From Nitrospira sp. (lineage in GTDB: Bacteria > Nitrospirota > Nitrospiria > Nitrospirales > Nitrospiraceae), in contig JADJXO010000002.1 in the NCBI GenBank assembly GCA_016715825.1, forward strand, positions 310,001 to 374,000: a stretch of DNA of 64,000 nt. Direction: 5' to 3'. Made by a program: the position numbers and the translations under genes. Of the stretch, positions 16,983 through 26,784 are shown piece after piece. Position 1 is the first letter of the stretch, and each line of letters begins with the position of its first letter. The notes under the pieces are model-generated. The model did no database searches and was not told the origin of the DNA. It saw only the letters and a list, made by a program, of their open reading frames with translations.

Positions 16983-18263
16983 ATGAAAGTTCTCTTCGTA
17001 AACGACTCAACGAGCAATTGTAACTGGGGCGATCGTGCTGCTGCAATATCCTTGAAGCATATGGTTACACAATGCGGTGGAACGATCTGTACCGCTATCA
17101 CCGAAGATGCACTCGTCCATTCTTCATTCAGAGAGCCTCTTAGGGAAACCCATCGTGTCGGCGCAAGGATCATTCGCTTACTTGCACCTCCTGTGGTCTG
17201 GAGTGTCCGGCAGAGGCTGGAGCAGTATCTACCAGAAAAGGAAAGCCAGGATATCATTCCTCAGCGGTGGGATGAATTTGCCCCTCGTGCCAAGTTGTTG
17301 CTCGAACAAGAGCATCTCTACACAAAATTGTTAACGGGGTTGCGGGAATCAGAAATCATCGTCATCCACGGAGATGGCTCGATGGTGGGTAATCCGAGGA
17401 TGGCTCGGGCTGAATTATTCCTAGCGTACTTCGGGAAGAAACATCTTAACCGCTCTGTCATCTTAATCAATCACACTGCAGACCTTGACCATCCCATTCT
17501 TCAAGAAATTGCCGAACACGTGTATCCCATGCTCGATGACATAACGTTCCGCGATCAGATCTCAGTGGAACGATGCCGGGCGATGTGCCAAGGTCGGTAT
17601 GTTCCAGATTCTGCCTTCTGGTTTAGCCCGGCCAAGAAAGAAGAGTGGGCGACGCTCGCGCAGCGCCCCACCTACATGGATGTATGGCCGGATACAGCGT
17701 GCTTTGACCCAACAAAGTCTTATATTTGCGTCGGAGGAACTTCCGCTTTCTCGTATGACGGGACGCCAGCAGAAATTATTGACGACTGGGCAGCACTTCT
17801 TCGACACCTTCGGTCAGTCTATCAAGGACAAATCATTCTCACGGTGTCGGACATTGTTGATCAGGCCATTTTTCGTCCGATTGCAGCCACGTTGCAGTTG
17901 CCCTTGATTAGCATCAATACGCCGGTTCAGCAGGCGGTTGATGTGCTTGGGAATGCCGATGCCTATATTGGTGGCAGGTGGCATCCGAGCATCTTTTCTC
18001 TCCGCGGAGGAAGCCCGGTCATTTCCGTTACTTCCAAAACATTCAAGATGCGTGCATTAATAGAAATGGCGGGGCTCGAGACGCGTTTATACGATCCATA
18101 TGCTGTTGCCGCATCCAAAGAGGCAATATCTTCGCAGCTTCTTGACCTGCTGAAGCAAGGTGAAGCGTTGAGAGACAAATTGCGGCAGTGGGCTGGAGGA
18201 CAAGCAGAAAAGTGTTGGAGCAATGTAGCCTACTTGAAGCGTGTAGGAGCCAAAGCGATCTGA
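16983..18263 (+). CDS. Polysaccharide pyruvyltransferase family protein
   Basis: CsaB/WcaK-like enzyme that transfers pyruvate from phosphoenolpyruvate to sugar hydroxyls as a ketal. Seen: an N-terminal DSTSNCNWGDRAAAISL (glycine/Asp nucleotide-like start of the family), VIHGDGSM, the DDITFRDQISVERCR 'RD..S' motif and a C-terminal GGRWHPSIFSLRGGSPVI, the conserved G-R-x-H segment. 426 residues, soluble. Pyruvylation gives negative charge to exopolysaccharides. Substrate sugar unknown. GAGGA stands close before the ATG. Confidence 0.8.
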   Translation: MKVLFVNDSTSNCNWGDRAAAISLKHMVTQCGGTICTAITEDALVHSSFREPLRETHRVGARIIRLLAPPVVWSVRQRLEQYLPEKESQDIIPQRWDEFAPRAKLLLEQEHLYTKLLTGLRESEIIVIHGDGSMVGNPRMARAELFLAYFGKKHLNRSVILINHTADLDHPILQEIAEHVYPMLDDITFRDQISVERCRAMCQGRYVPDSAFWFSPAKKEEWATLAQRPTYMDVWPDTACFDPTKSYICVGGTSAFSYDGTPAEIIDDWAALLRHLRSVYQGQIILTVSDIVDQAIFRPIAATLQLPLISINTPVQQAVDVLGNADAYIGGRWHPSIFSLRGGSPVISVTSKTFKMRALIEMAGLETRLYDPYAVAASKEAISSQLLDLLKQGEALRDKLRQWAGGQAEKCWSNVAYLKRVGAKAI

Positions 18264-18294
18264 CGCGTGATACACAGACCTGGTGAGACGCGAG

Positions 18295-19416
18295 ATGAAT
18301 GTATTTGTGATTGCGGCTCCCTATCAAATTCTCAATAGCATTGAAGCTATTCAACGTATGAAACTAGCTTGCAATACTCTCGTAGTGTTGGATACAGGGC
18401 TGTTCCAGCGACACACCTACGAAAAGATGATCGATAAAGAGTCCTGGCAATCTGTACTGTTTGTCTCGTTTACGTATCGATTGACAGATCGTGACTTTGG
18501 AAAGGATTTTCCCAGCAATTTATATGACCGTTTGCTCGAACTATATCTGGTGCTCGATCAGATGCTGAAACGCTGGAGAATAAATCGCTTCTGTGCATCA
18601 GTTGGCCATGTCACGAATCTGTTTCTAGGTAACTATCTGAATGACTATGACCTTCACATGAGACACCTTGCCAACCGCATTCGATATGAGCGATTGTTCC
18701 TCTTGGATGTAGGAACTGATACGTTGAGGATCGCCAGACAACGTCTGCAAGAACAGAACGATAAGTCCTCCAAGGCTCTCGCTAAGCAGCTAGCAAAGCA
18801 GGTCTCTGCACCATCGACTGGCTCATGGTTTGCGAAATTCAAGCGAGCAGTTCGCAATCGTTTTGTTGACTGGGACAGTGACGGGGTCTCCAAGCTCACG
18901 TTTTTTACATGCTATGAGCCTGATGTACATCCAAGTGATGAAGTGATCACGAACGACTACAGATGTTTGCAAAGCCGGATGCAAAACGTCAGGCGAGTCG
19001 ACGTCGTGTTCTTTATTGGACAGCCCCTGGTAGACCAGCAGTATCTACGGCTAGAAACCTTTGTGCGCCATATGCAACGGATCGTAGATTATTTTTCCGG
19101 AAGGAAGGTAGTCTATGTTCCTCATCCGAGAGAGTCGAAACACTATGTGCAAATGGTAGGAGCAGAACTGGGTTTCCCCATACAACACTTTTCTGTTCCC
19201 ATTGAATATGCGATCTCCCTAGGGGAAGAGGCACCCCGTGGGGTTGCTTCGTTCTTTTCTTCGGCGCTTGTGAACTTGGCTTCTATGTTAGGCAACAACG
19301 TAGAGTTAACCGCATTCTACATTCCGCAAGAGGATCTTCTGAAGCAGGTGGACGTTGTCGAACACACCTACCGACAGATTCGCTCTGTGAAGGGTGCGAA
19401 CATTAAGGTCGCATGA
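18295..19416 (+). CDS. Sialyltransferase-like glycosyltransferase (GT52 / polysialyltransferase type)
   Basis: Putative transferase of a CMP-nonulosonate. The N-terminal VFVIAAPYQILNSIEA matches the start of GT52 and alpha-2,8-polysialyltransferase-like proteins. Three motifs of bacterial sialyltransferases appear in order (numbered from the GTG at 18283): LLDVGTDT at 140-147 in the D/E-D/E-G position, VPHPRE at 279-284 (the HP motif whose His is the general acid) and FFSSALVNL at 324-332 (the SS motif). With the CMP-synthetase upstream this is the best candidate for adding the nonulosonate to the glycan. I start at ATG 18295 rather than GTG 18283 because GGTGAG precedes it. Confidence 0.7.
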   Translation: MNVFVIAAPYQILNSIEAIQRMKLACNTLVVLDTGLFQRHTYEKMIDKESWQSVLFVSFTYRLTDRDFGKDFPSNLYDRLLELYLVLDQMLKRWRINRFCASVGHVTNLFLGNYLNDYDLHMRHLANRIRYERLFLLDVGTDTLRIARQRLQEQNDKSSKALAKQLAKQVSAPSTGSWFAKFKRAVRNRFVDWDSDGVSKLTFFTCYEPDVHPSDEVITNDYRCLQSRMQNVRRVDVVFFIGQPLVDQQYLRLETFVRHMQRIVDYFSGRKVVYVPHPRESKHYVQMVGAELGFPIQHFSVPIEYAISLGEEAPRGVASFFSSALVNLASMLGNNVELTAFYIPQEDLLKQVDVVEHTYRQIRSVKGANIKVA

Positions 19417-19487
19417 AGGCATCGGGAGATCGTGCCCTTCCGCGAGTGGTGCAGCTCAAACATTTCTAGTGGTGGGAGAATGCAACT

Positions 19488-20443
19488 GTGCCAAAACTTA
19501 GCATAATAATTCCGGTCTTCAATGCAGAGCATTTTATTCGTGAGACCCTTGCCAGCATCACCGCCCAGGAACTGTGCGATGTAGAAGTTATATGTGTCGA
19601 TGATCGGTCGACTGATGGCAGTCGAGCCCTCATTCGGAATATACCTCGAGTCTCTCTGTTGGAACGTGAGTCAAACAGCGGAGGCTGTTCGATTCCGAGA
19701 AACGATGGAATCGAGATTGCTCAGGGGAATATATTGTAATATTCGATGCCGACGATTTAATGGAACCTGGTAAGCTTGCAGCACAGGTGAGTCTTTTAGA
19801 CTCCCATCCTGAAGTCGATTTCGTGTTCACCGATTTTGTGAATTTCGGCGAGTTTGGTATCGGGTCTCGACACACATTGACCTGTCAGCAATTTCGCTCA
19901 TTATTAACTAATGAAGTGGCAGAACACGTCTACATTATTGACTCACAAGCTGCGTACAAGACGCTGATAAACGAAAATTTTGTGGGAGCTTCTTCGATGA
20001 TGTTTCGGAAGAAGCTCACTGCTTCCATCGGTAGTTTTGATCCAAAACTGCAGAGTAGTGAAGATATTGATTTTGTCTTTAGGGCAGCAGCCGTTGGAAG
20101 CTTAGGGTATGTGGATATGATAGGGCACCGGAGACGGTTGCATGCCACAAATATGACTCAGAATATGAAGAAGGTTCAAAGATGTTACTTGTCGGTACTC
20201 CAACGACAGCTTGTGACATCACATGACAGCGCGACTCGCCTATGTCTGAAACAACGGATATCAGAGGTTTATTGGGGGCTCGGATACGCACTGTGTGAAG
20301 AAGGTCAGTTGTGGGAATCAGCAGCTATGCAGATCCAGTCCGTAAAGGCGAACTGGACGAACATGAGGCCTTATATGGGGTTAGTAAAAGGAGTGCTCTC
20401 GTATGTTTCAGGAAGGCATAAGCCGCAGGCTATTCAAAACTAG
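19488..20443 (+). pseudogene. Family 2 glycosyltransferase, frameshifted (possibly a sequencing error)
   Basis: The N-terminal part starts at GTG 19488 with LSIIIPVFNAEHFI, ICVDDRSTDGS and SGGCSIPRNDGI, then stops at 19739. The other frame resumes at once with EYIVIFDADDLMEPGKLAAQ and runs to 20443. The two halves join perfectly if the G4 run at 19724-19727 had one more G, giving a normal 318-residue GT2 with an intact DxD (DADD). Codon use and the second half show no further decay. Either a one-base deletion has just inactivated the gene or the base is missing from the assembly; I favour the latter. Confidence 0.8.
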
Positions 20444-20652
20444 CAGGTACTACGTTCTGATCTGCGCGCACTCTGGCGATGCTTCGCTCCTTGACTAGCC
20501 TGTTCCAATCTCTGTTCCTCTTTGTCAGTCATCAGTCTTTCAGATTCTAACTTCTCGAATATCGAATGCATTACGCGTGGTCATGAGAGTGGATGGTGAG
20601 CGTTCGTGCGTCTGGACATGTCAGAGCTTAAGAAAGCAAGGTTAATAAACGT

Positions 20653-22506
20653 ATGTGCGGAATAGCTGGTATTGTTACTTCCTCAAAACATGCCGTCGGC
20701 CATGTAGAGGCGTTGAAGCGTATGACAGACAGACTCACACATAGAGGGCCAGATGGGGAAGGACGAAAGCTGTTCAATAGATGCTTGTTAGGCCATCGAC
20801 GCCTGGCAATTGTCGATGTCGAAACAGGCCGACAACCCATGACGACTCATGATGATCGAGTGGCTGTAACGTTCAATGGAGAAATCTATGGGTACCAAGA
20901 GATCAGGACAGAGTTGTCTGAGTACCCATTTCGAACCAAGTCAGATACCGAAGTTGTCCTTGCCCTGTATCGACAGCACGGTCCAGGATTTGTGACGTCT
21001 CTCCCCGGCATGTTTGCGTTCGCGATCTGGGATGATCAAGAGCAGGAGCTATTCTGCGCCCGTGACCGGTTTGGCGAAAAGCCCTTGTATTACGCGATTG
21101 GGAGGAATGGGGAGTTCATCTTCTCATCCGAGATCAAAGGAATATTAGCTTCGGGCTTGGTCGAGCCCGTGTTGGATCGAAACGCCGTAGAGCGATATCT
21201 ACAGAGACAATGTGTGGCCGCAGATCAGTCCATATACTCGAATATCAACGCGGTGCCTCCCGCGCATTATGTTCGTTACCAAAATGGCGTAGTCGAGGTG
21301 AGAAGGTATTGGGTACTACCTAAGATTGAAGGAGATATCGATGCAGGAGAGGCTGTGGAACAGTTTCGGATCCTGCTATTAAAGTCCGTGCAGCGTCAAT
21401 TGGTGGCTGATGTTCCAGTCGGTGTCTTTCTCAGCGGTGGCTTGGATTCCAGTACGATTTGTTTGTTGGCGAGTCAACTCAACAGCAGCTTGAAATCCTT
21501 TTCATTCGATTTCGAGGGAGATCACAGCGAAGTCGTTCATGCCCGTGCAGTTGCCAAAGCCTATGGCCTGCAACATGCAGAACTCACCGCCCAATGTGCA
21601 AACATCGGAGAGCAATTGTGGCGTATGCAAGAAGTCTACGATGAGCCGTTTGCTGATTCTTCCAATATTCCAACCTATATGCTCTGTGGAGAAGCGCGAC
21701 AGCATATGAAGGTGGTTCTGACTGGGGACGGGGGCGATGAGTTGTTTGGTGGGTACCAATGGTATAAACCGTTACTTTGGATGGAAAAGGAAGGGAGAGT
21801 CGGGCTACTGCGATGGATAGCCGCACGCATGATCAGTCGGCTCTGCGGTTTAGCTCATTTGCCAGGTGCGGTCGCGCGTGAGCTGCGTATCACGGGCTTG
21901 GGGTATGGAAGGCGGTACTCTTCGATATTGGGAGCGCATAGCGGGCAGATGTCCATGTTCGATCCGCGTGACTTGGAACTGTTGGGGATTGGGGGAGGAC
22001 GCTCCATTCATGCTTCGCATACAACCGATGCGTCGGCGTCAATGGATGATGTGCTCCGTTTCGACGCTAAGGACTACATGCCCGCTGATATCTTAACAAA
22101 GATCGATCGAGCATCGATGGCGCATGGCCTTGAACTGCGCGCCCCGTTTCTTGATGTCGAATTTGCTTCATTCTGTCTGTCTCTTCCGTATCGGCTCAAG
22201 ATCTCCACGAGTGAGGACAAGATCATCCTGCGTCAGGCCTATTCGGCACAATGGCCGGAGTCCATTCGGGCACGCAGCAAACAAGGGTTTGGTGCTCCAC
22301 TCGCCAGATGGTTCCGCCACCCTTCGATCAATGAATTGGAACAGTCTATTCTGCGAGATCCGGCCGCGCCCATTTTTAAGATCCTCTCCTACCACGGAAC
22401 GCAACAGATGTTGCTACGTAGCAACCTGATGCAGCGCTGGACGCTTTTGGTCTTAGCCGTCTGGTTGGCACAGAAATCGAGCGTTCACAATATTGCCTCT
22501 GTGTGA
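20653..22506 (+). CDS. asnB: Asparagine synthase-like amidotransferase (first copy)
   Basis: Glutamine-dependent AsnB-family amidotransferase, 617 residues. The N-terminal Ntn glutaminase has Cys2 (MCGIAG), RGPDGEG, GHRRLAIVD, FNGEIYGY and RDRFGEKPLYY. The C-terminal synthetase domain has the PPi-loop FLSGGLDSST (about 256-265), DGGDELFGGY and LTKIDRASMAHGLE. In exopolysaccharide loci such enzymes are thought to amidate a uronic acid or a related carboxyl group rather than make free asparagine; nonulosonate carboxyls are candidate targets. A second copy lies at 32014. Confidence 0.88.
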   Translation: MCGIAGIVTSSKHAVGHVEALKRMTDRLTHRGPDGEGRKLFNRCLLGHRRLAIVDVETGRQPMTTHDDRVAVTFNGEIYGYQEIRTELSEYPFRTKSDTEVVLALYRQHGPGFVTSLPGMFAFAIWDDQEQELFCARDRFGEKPLYYAIGRNGEFIFSSEIKGILASGLVEPVLDRNAVERYLQRQCVAADQSIYSNINAVPPAHYVRYQNGVVEVRRYWVLPKIEGDIDAGEAVEQFRILLLKSVQRQLVADVPVGVFLSGGLDSSTICLLASQLNSSLKSFSFDFEGDHSEVVHARAVAKAYGLQHAELTAQCANIGEQLWRMQEVYDEPFADSSNIPTYMLCGEARQHMKVVLTGDGGDELFGGYQWYKPLLWMEKEGRVGLLRWIAARMISRLCGLAHLPGAVARELRITGLGYGRRYSSILGAHSGQMSMFDPRDLELLGIGGGRSIHASHTTDASASMDDVLRFDAKDYMPADILTKIDRASMAHGLELRAPFLDVEFASFCLSLPYRLKISTSEDKIILRQAYSAQWPESIRARSKQGFGAPLARWFRHPSINELEQSILRDPAAPIFKILSYHGTQQMLLRSNLMQRWTLLVLAVWLAQKSSVHNIASV

Positions 22507-22579
22507 CGGCACCCGCTATCTGTACATCGCGCTCTGAAACGGTTCACATCATAACTACCTGCCGCTTCGACTGAATAGC

Positions 22580-23767
22580 ATGACTGCCATACCGACGAAA
22601 ATCATGTACCTAGTAGACCATTACGCAGGGCCACAAGCAGGGACCGAGGGACAACTTCTTAAGCTCGTCCAGCATCTTGATCGCTCTCGGTTCCAACCGG
22701 CGATAACTTTGTTTCGTGGCAGCGACTGGATTGAGCACAACTCCTTCGGTTGTCCTATGCAGGTTCTTCATCTTACAAAGCTCGCCAGCCCTACAGCGAT
22801 CATTAAAGTTTCGCGGTTTGCACAGACGCTTCGACGGGAAGGGTATCGGCTCGTCCATTGCTTCTTAAACGATGTATCATTGATCAGTCCCCCACTCCTA
22901 CGAGCGTTCGGAATCCGAGTCATGGTCTCCCGTCGAGATATGGGATTCTGGTACACACCAGGTAACCTGGCAGTGCTGAGGCTTGTCTCACCGTTCGTTG
23001 ACTCTTATGTGGCAAACTGCCAGGCAGTTGCTGGTGTGGTGGAGCAAAAGGAATGGGTGCCATCAAGGAAAATATCAGTGGTCTACAATGGTCTGTTTCC
23101 TCGAGCGGACCACCATCGCGAGTTATCACAAGAAGCCGTACCTTCTCGCGTTTTCGACAAGGGAACTGTCGTGGGGATTGTGGCCAATCTGAAGCCGATC
23201 AAGCGCATTGACGTATTGATCCAGGCCATCGCTGTCGTGCGTAAGCAGTGCCCCGGCATACGTTTGGTCGTCATTGGGAAAGATGGGCCCTCGAATCAGG
23301 GCCGAAGTATGCGGGAAGAGTTAGAAGAGTTAGCTGGTCGATTGGGGCTTTGTGATCAGGTTGTCTTCATGGGAGCCGTCGACGATCCGGTACCGTACAT
23401 CAAGCAGTTTGCCGTGGCAGTCCTGTGCTCAGAGTCGGAAGGGCTCTCTAATTCTATGCTGGAATATATGCAGGCAAGGCGTCCGATCATTTGCAGCGAT
23501 ACGGGGGGCAACCCTGAATTGGTGCAGGATGGAAAGAACGGGTTCTTGGTACCTGTCGGTGATGTCGTTGCACTAGCAGAGCGGCTGATCAGGTTGCTCA
23601 CTGACAGCGCCTTGGCCAGGAGATTTGGCGAGGCTGCAGGAGAGACCGTTCGCTCGATGTGTGCTCCTCATCGAATGCTTGAAGAGCAGATGGCGTGCTA
23701 TGACGCTGTGCTATCGGGTTCTCGATTCAGCTGGTCACCCAACGAGGCATCAAGGACTATGCAGTGA
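22580..23767 (+). CDS. Family 4 glycosyltransferase
   Basis: GT-B fold retaining glycosyltransferase of about 395 residues. The N-terminal acceptor domain carries the glycine-containing loop AGTEGQLLKL. The C-terminal donor domain has VGIVANLKPIKRIDVLI, VVIGKDGP, VVFMGAVDDPVPYI and the E-x7-E motif in SESEGLSNSMLEYMQ, then SDTGGNPELV. It uses a nucleotide sugar of unknown identity at the cytoplasmic face. It overlaps the next gene by 4 bases (ATGA). Confidence 0.85.
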   Translation: MTAIPTKIMYLVDHYAGPQAGTEGQLLKLVQHLDRSRFQPAITLFRGSDWIEHNSFGCPMQVLHLTKLASPTAIIKVSRFAQTLRREGYRLVHCFLNDVSLISPPLLRAFGIRVMVSRRDMGFWYTPGNLAVLRLVSPFVDSYVANCQAVAGVVEQKEWVPSRKISVVYNGLFPRADHHRELSQEAVPSRVFDKGTVVGIVANLKPIKRIDVLIQAIAVVRKQCPGIRLVVIGKDGPSNQGRSMREELEELAGRLGLCDQVVFMGAVDDPVPYIKQFAVAVLCSESEGLSNSMLEYMQARRPIICSDTGGNPELVQDGKNGFLVPVGDVVALAERLIRLLTDSALARRFGEAAGETVRSMCAPHRMLEEQMACYDAVLSGSRFSWSPNEASRTMQ

Positions 23768-25104
23768 TGTTGACATGGCTTTCAAAGCACGTGTTCTTCC
23801 CGTTGTGGGAGGTCAAGGATGGAGCTCATCGCGCTGAGTATCTGCATGAACTCTCGGCAAGCCAGTGGTCGGATCCGGAGACCTTGCGTCAGAACCAATG
23901 GGTGCGTGTGCGCGAGATGGTTCGTTATGCCTCCAATCATTGTCCCTATTATCAGGAGCGCCTTTCCGGGGGAGGGTTTGATGGTGCGCTTCGAGACCGG
24001 GAAGACTTTCGACGCATACCCATTTTAACAAAGAAAGACATTCGAGCGAATGGTAACAACCTCCTCTCACGCGAGTTCGAGAAGAAAGATCTTGAGAAGT
24101 CAAAAACAGGTGGATCAACTGGTGTAGCACTCGAGCTGTATTTCGACAAGCAGTGCCAAGAGAAGCGCAATGCGGCGGCCATGCGTAGCGATCGATGGGC
24201 GGGATGGGATATCGGCATGCCGGTTGCGGCCATATGGGGGAATCCCCCCATCGCGGATACGCTGAAGAAAAAGCTTCGCAACCTCCTCCTCGATCGCACG
24301 ATTTATCTCGATACTATGGAAATTACTGAAGACACGGTCCGGCGCTTTGTCGAGGAATGGAGGAAGGCGAAGCCCAGAGTCATTTTCGGGCATTCCCATT
24401 CCATCTATATTTTAGCGATGTATCTCCAACGTCTGTGCATCGAGGGCATTCATCCGAATGGAATCATCTCGACTTCCATGATGTTGCTGGAGCCGGAGAG
24501 ACGGTTGATCGAGGAGGTATTCGGTTGTCGAGTGACCAACCGATATGGGTGTGAGGAGGTAGGACTGATAGCCTGTGAGTGCGAGGAACATAAGGGCCTC
24601 CACTTGAATATGGACCATGTGCTCGTGGAGTTTCTGAAGGATGATGGGACAGAGGCCGCTCCCGGTGAAGAGGGGAATATCATCGTCACTGACCTCGTCA
24701 ATCGTGGAATGCCTCTTATCCGCTATCAAATCGGCGATGTGGGCGTTCCAAGTAGCCGGTCTTGCGCTTGCGGCCGTGGCCTTCAGCTCATGGACCAGGT
24801 GACGGGTCGGCAAGCAGACTTTCTAAAACGGCCGGATGGATCACTCGTGGCCGGCGTCTCACTGGTCGAGCGCACACTCACCGCGATACCAGGCATCGAG
24901 CAGATGCAGCTGGTCCAAGATAAATTGAACCACGTTTCTGCAAAGGTGGTTCGAGACCAGACATATTCTGATATCTCCGAAGGTAGACTGCGCGATGAAC
25001 TGAAGACGGTATTTGGCGACGAGGTGAGCGTCGATGTGCACTACGTTCCCGCCTTGGGTCAAACTAGAGCAGGGAAGTATCGCTTTGCGATCTGCAACGT
25101 GTAA
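23764..25104 (+). CDS. CapK / phenylacetate-CoA-ligase-like adenylate-forming enzyme
   Basis: AMP-forming enzyme of the PaaK/CapK group, 446 residues. Evidence: TGGSTGVALELYFD as the ATP-binding loop, NRYGCEEVGLIACECEE (Y-G-x-E motif), NIIVTDLVNRGMPLIRYQIGD with the ribose-binding Asp, and C-terminal GKYRFAICNV. CapK homologues are common in capsule and exopolysaccharide loci without a settled function; activation of an acyl or amino-acid substituent for the polymer is plausible. It is translationally coupled to the upstream GT4. Confidence 0.82.
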   Translation: MMLTWLSKHVFFPLWEVKDGAHRAEYLHELSASQWSDPETLRQNQWVRVREMVRYASNHCPYYQERLSGGGFDGALRDREDFRRIPILTKKDIRANGNNLLSREFEKKDLEKSKTGGSTGVALELYFDKQCQEKRNAAAMRSDRWAGWDIGMPVAAIWGNPPIADTLKKKLRNLLLDRTIYLDTMEITEDTVRRFVEEWRKAKPRVIFGHSHSIYILAMYLQRLCIEGIHPNGIISTSMMLLEPERRLIEEVFGCRVTNRYGCEEVGLIACECEEHKGLHLNMDHVLVEFLKDDGTEAAPGEEGNIIVTDLVNRGMPLIRYQIGDVGVPSSRSCACGRGLQLMDQVTGRQADFLKRPDGSLVAGVSLVERTLTAIPGIEQMQLVQDKLNHVSAKVVRDQTYSDISEGRLRDELKTVFGDEVSVDVHYVPALGQTRAGKYRFAICNV

Positions 25105-25227
25105 CCGTTTGGTGAGAACCTGTTTCGCTGTCACCGATAGTGGTAAAAGGGCATACGCTCGATACCTGTCGTAGAGCTGTCTGCCTAAGAGGCCTGAGTG
25201 TAGCCTGGAATGTGCGGGGAACTGACA

Positions 25228-26109
25228 ATGGCAGACAAGCCGCTTGTGAGTGTGGTCATAGCGACGTACAACTTAGTAGCCTATGTGCCTCTGGCCATAC
25301 AGTCAGTGCTGGACCAAGTCTACTCGAACATTGAGGTGATTGTTATTGATGATGGATCAACTGATGACACTCGGGATGCTGTAAAACCCTACTTAAATGA
25401 TGCTCGCGTACGGTATCTATTTCAGGACAATCGGGGACAGGCGGCTGCGAAAAATTATGGGGTTCGTGAGGCACATGGGGACTACGTGGCATTTCTTGAT
25501 GGCGATGATATGTGGGCGCCGGAAAAACTCGAAATGCAGATGCCTCTTTTTTCAAGGTCTGAAGCGATCGGTGTCGTGTATTCCCGAATGCGCTATATCG
25601 ACGAACGCGGAAAGGAACTGGGGATCCCGGATAATGAGCTGTTTCGCGGGCGAGTGAGCGGCCTGCTCCTCATTCGTAACTTCATCGGATTTGGGACCTG
25701 TGTTGTCAAAAAAGAATGTTTTGACCGTTTAGGAGGCTTCAAAGAACACGTGAAAATGGGTATCGACTATGACCTCTGGCTCAGATTGTCCACTCAGTAT
25801 GAATTTGACTATGTTGACCAACCACTCCTGGATTACCGTGTGTGGGGGGGGCAGATGTCAAAGAATTTCAGGAGCCGCTATCTAAATGGAATCGAGATCA
25901 TGAAAGCTTTTCTTCATGAATTTCCTGGAGCGGTCGATAAGACCACGGAACAGGAAGCATGGGCCCATACGTACGTCGGGTTCGGCCAATGCGTACAGGA
26001 GATCGATCGTCGGCGAGGCCAAGCCTTACACCTGTTTTGGAGGGCTCTTTGCCATAAACCCGGGTATCTTCCCGCATGGAAAGCGATCGTTAGAGCGATC
26101 TTGCCCTAG
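25228..26109 (+). CDS. Family 2 glycosyltransferase
   Basis: Soluble GT2 with PLVSVVIATYNL, VIVIDDGSTDDT, RGQAAAKNYGV and metal-binding FLDGDDMWAPEKL, then MGIDYDLWLRLS and a YRVWGGQMSK motif. About 293 residues from the ATG at 25228, which has GGGGA about eight bases upstream; an in-frame ATG at 25210 is possible. It belongs to the same + strand run as the CapK-like gene and the acetyltransferase eight bases downstream. Confidence 0.85.
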   Translation: MADKPLVSVVIATYNLVAYVPLAIQSVLDQVYSNIEVIVIDDGSTDDTRDAVKPYLNDARVRYLFQDNRGQAAAKNYGVREAHGDYVAFLDGDDMWAPEKLEMQMPLFSRSEAIGVVYSRMRYIDERGKELGIPDNELFRGRVSGLLLIRNFIGFGTCVVKKECFDRLGGFKEHVKMGIDYDLWLRLSTQYEFDYVDQPLLDYRVWGGQMSKNFRSRYLNGIEIMKAFLHEFPGAVDKTTEQEAWAHTYVGFGQCVQEIDRRRGQALHLFWRALCHKPGYLPAWKAIVRAILP

Positions 26110-26116
26110 GAGACGC

Positions 26117-26728
26117 ATGCTTTCCGATGAGAGCAGACAGCAACAACTTACGTTTTGGAGTGTGATCGGAGCAGATCTCTATCGATATGGTCACGGTGTC
26201 TCAGTCGGCTCATTCGCCAAACAATACTTTCTTGTACCTGGTTTCAGATATAGCTTCTGGATGCGTGTTGCGAATCTTCTTCGGCAAGAATCCATACTCT
26301 GGCGACCAGCGCACTACCTGTGTCGAGCGATTCTTCATCGCTATAGCCTGAGGTACGGTATCTCCATACCGTACAATACGCGCATCGGGCCTGGGTTGTA
26401 CATCGGACATCATGGTGGCATTGTAATCAGCAGCGAGGTTGTCATCGGCTGTGATTGTAATATCAATCATGATGTGACGATCGGGATGAAATACGGTGGT
26501 AGAAACCCAGGAGTACCGGTGATCGGCGACCGCGTGTATTTAGGACCGGGGTGTAAGGTCATCGGCGGAATATGCTTAGGAAACGATGTGGTGGTTGGAG
26601 CCAATTCCGTTGTAGTCGACTCGGCCCCAGCCGCGAGTGTGGTCGCCGGCGTTCCGGCAAAGAAGATATCGTCGAAAGGATCATCCGATTATGTGGTGAA
26701 TACACAAGCCACTCGGAGAGCAGGATAG
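26117..26728 (+). CDS. Serine O-acetyltransferase-like hexapeptide acetyltransferase
   Basis: CysE/colanic-acid-type acetyltransferase of 203 residues. The N-terminal half is helical (LTFWSVIGADLYRYG); the C-terminal beta-helix shows GPGLYIGHHGGIVIS, CNINHDVTIG with the catalytic His, GDRVYLGPGCKVIGG and VVAGVPAKKI. Exopolysaccharide loci often carry such serine-acetyltransferase-like proteins that O-acetylate sugars. The open frame extends upstream to 25916 in the GT2 shadow, but TAGGAGACGC before the ATG at 26117 decides the start. Confidence 0.82.
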   Translation: MLSDESRQQQLTFWSVIGADLYRYGHGVSVGSFAKQYFLVPGFRYSFWMRVANLLRQESILWRPAHYLCRAILHRYSLRYGISIPYNTRIGPGLYIGHHGGIVISSEVVIGCDCNINHDVTIGMKYGGRNPGVPVIGDRVYLGPGCKVIGGICLGNDVVVGANSVVVDSAPAASVVAGVPAKKISSKGSSDYVVNTQATRRAG

Positions 26729-26784
26729 CGTATAGCACCTCATGCCAAAATGTGGCACAAGACCGAAGCCTGTCCTAGCCGTGC

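Noticed and set aside
16877..17257. N-terminal extension of the membrane acyltransferase
   Set aside because: It would overlap the divergent pyruvyltransferase gene, and the family signature starts right after the ATG at 16876.
25916..26116. N-terminal extension of the serine-acetyltransferase-like gene
   Set aside because: It is the shadow of the upstream GT2 in another frame; a good ribosome-binding site precedes ATG 26117.
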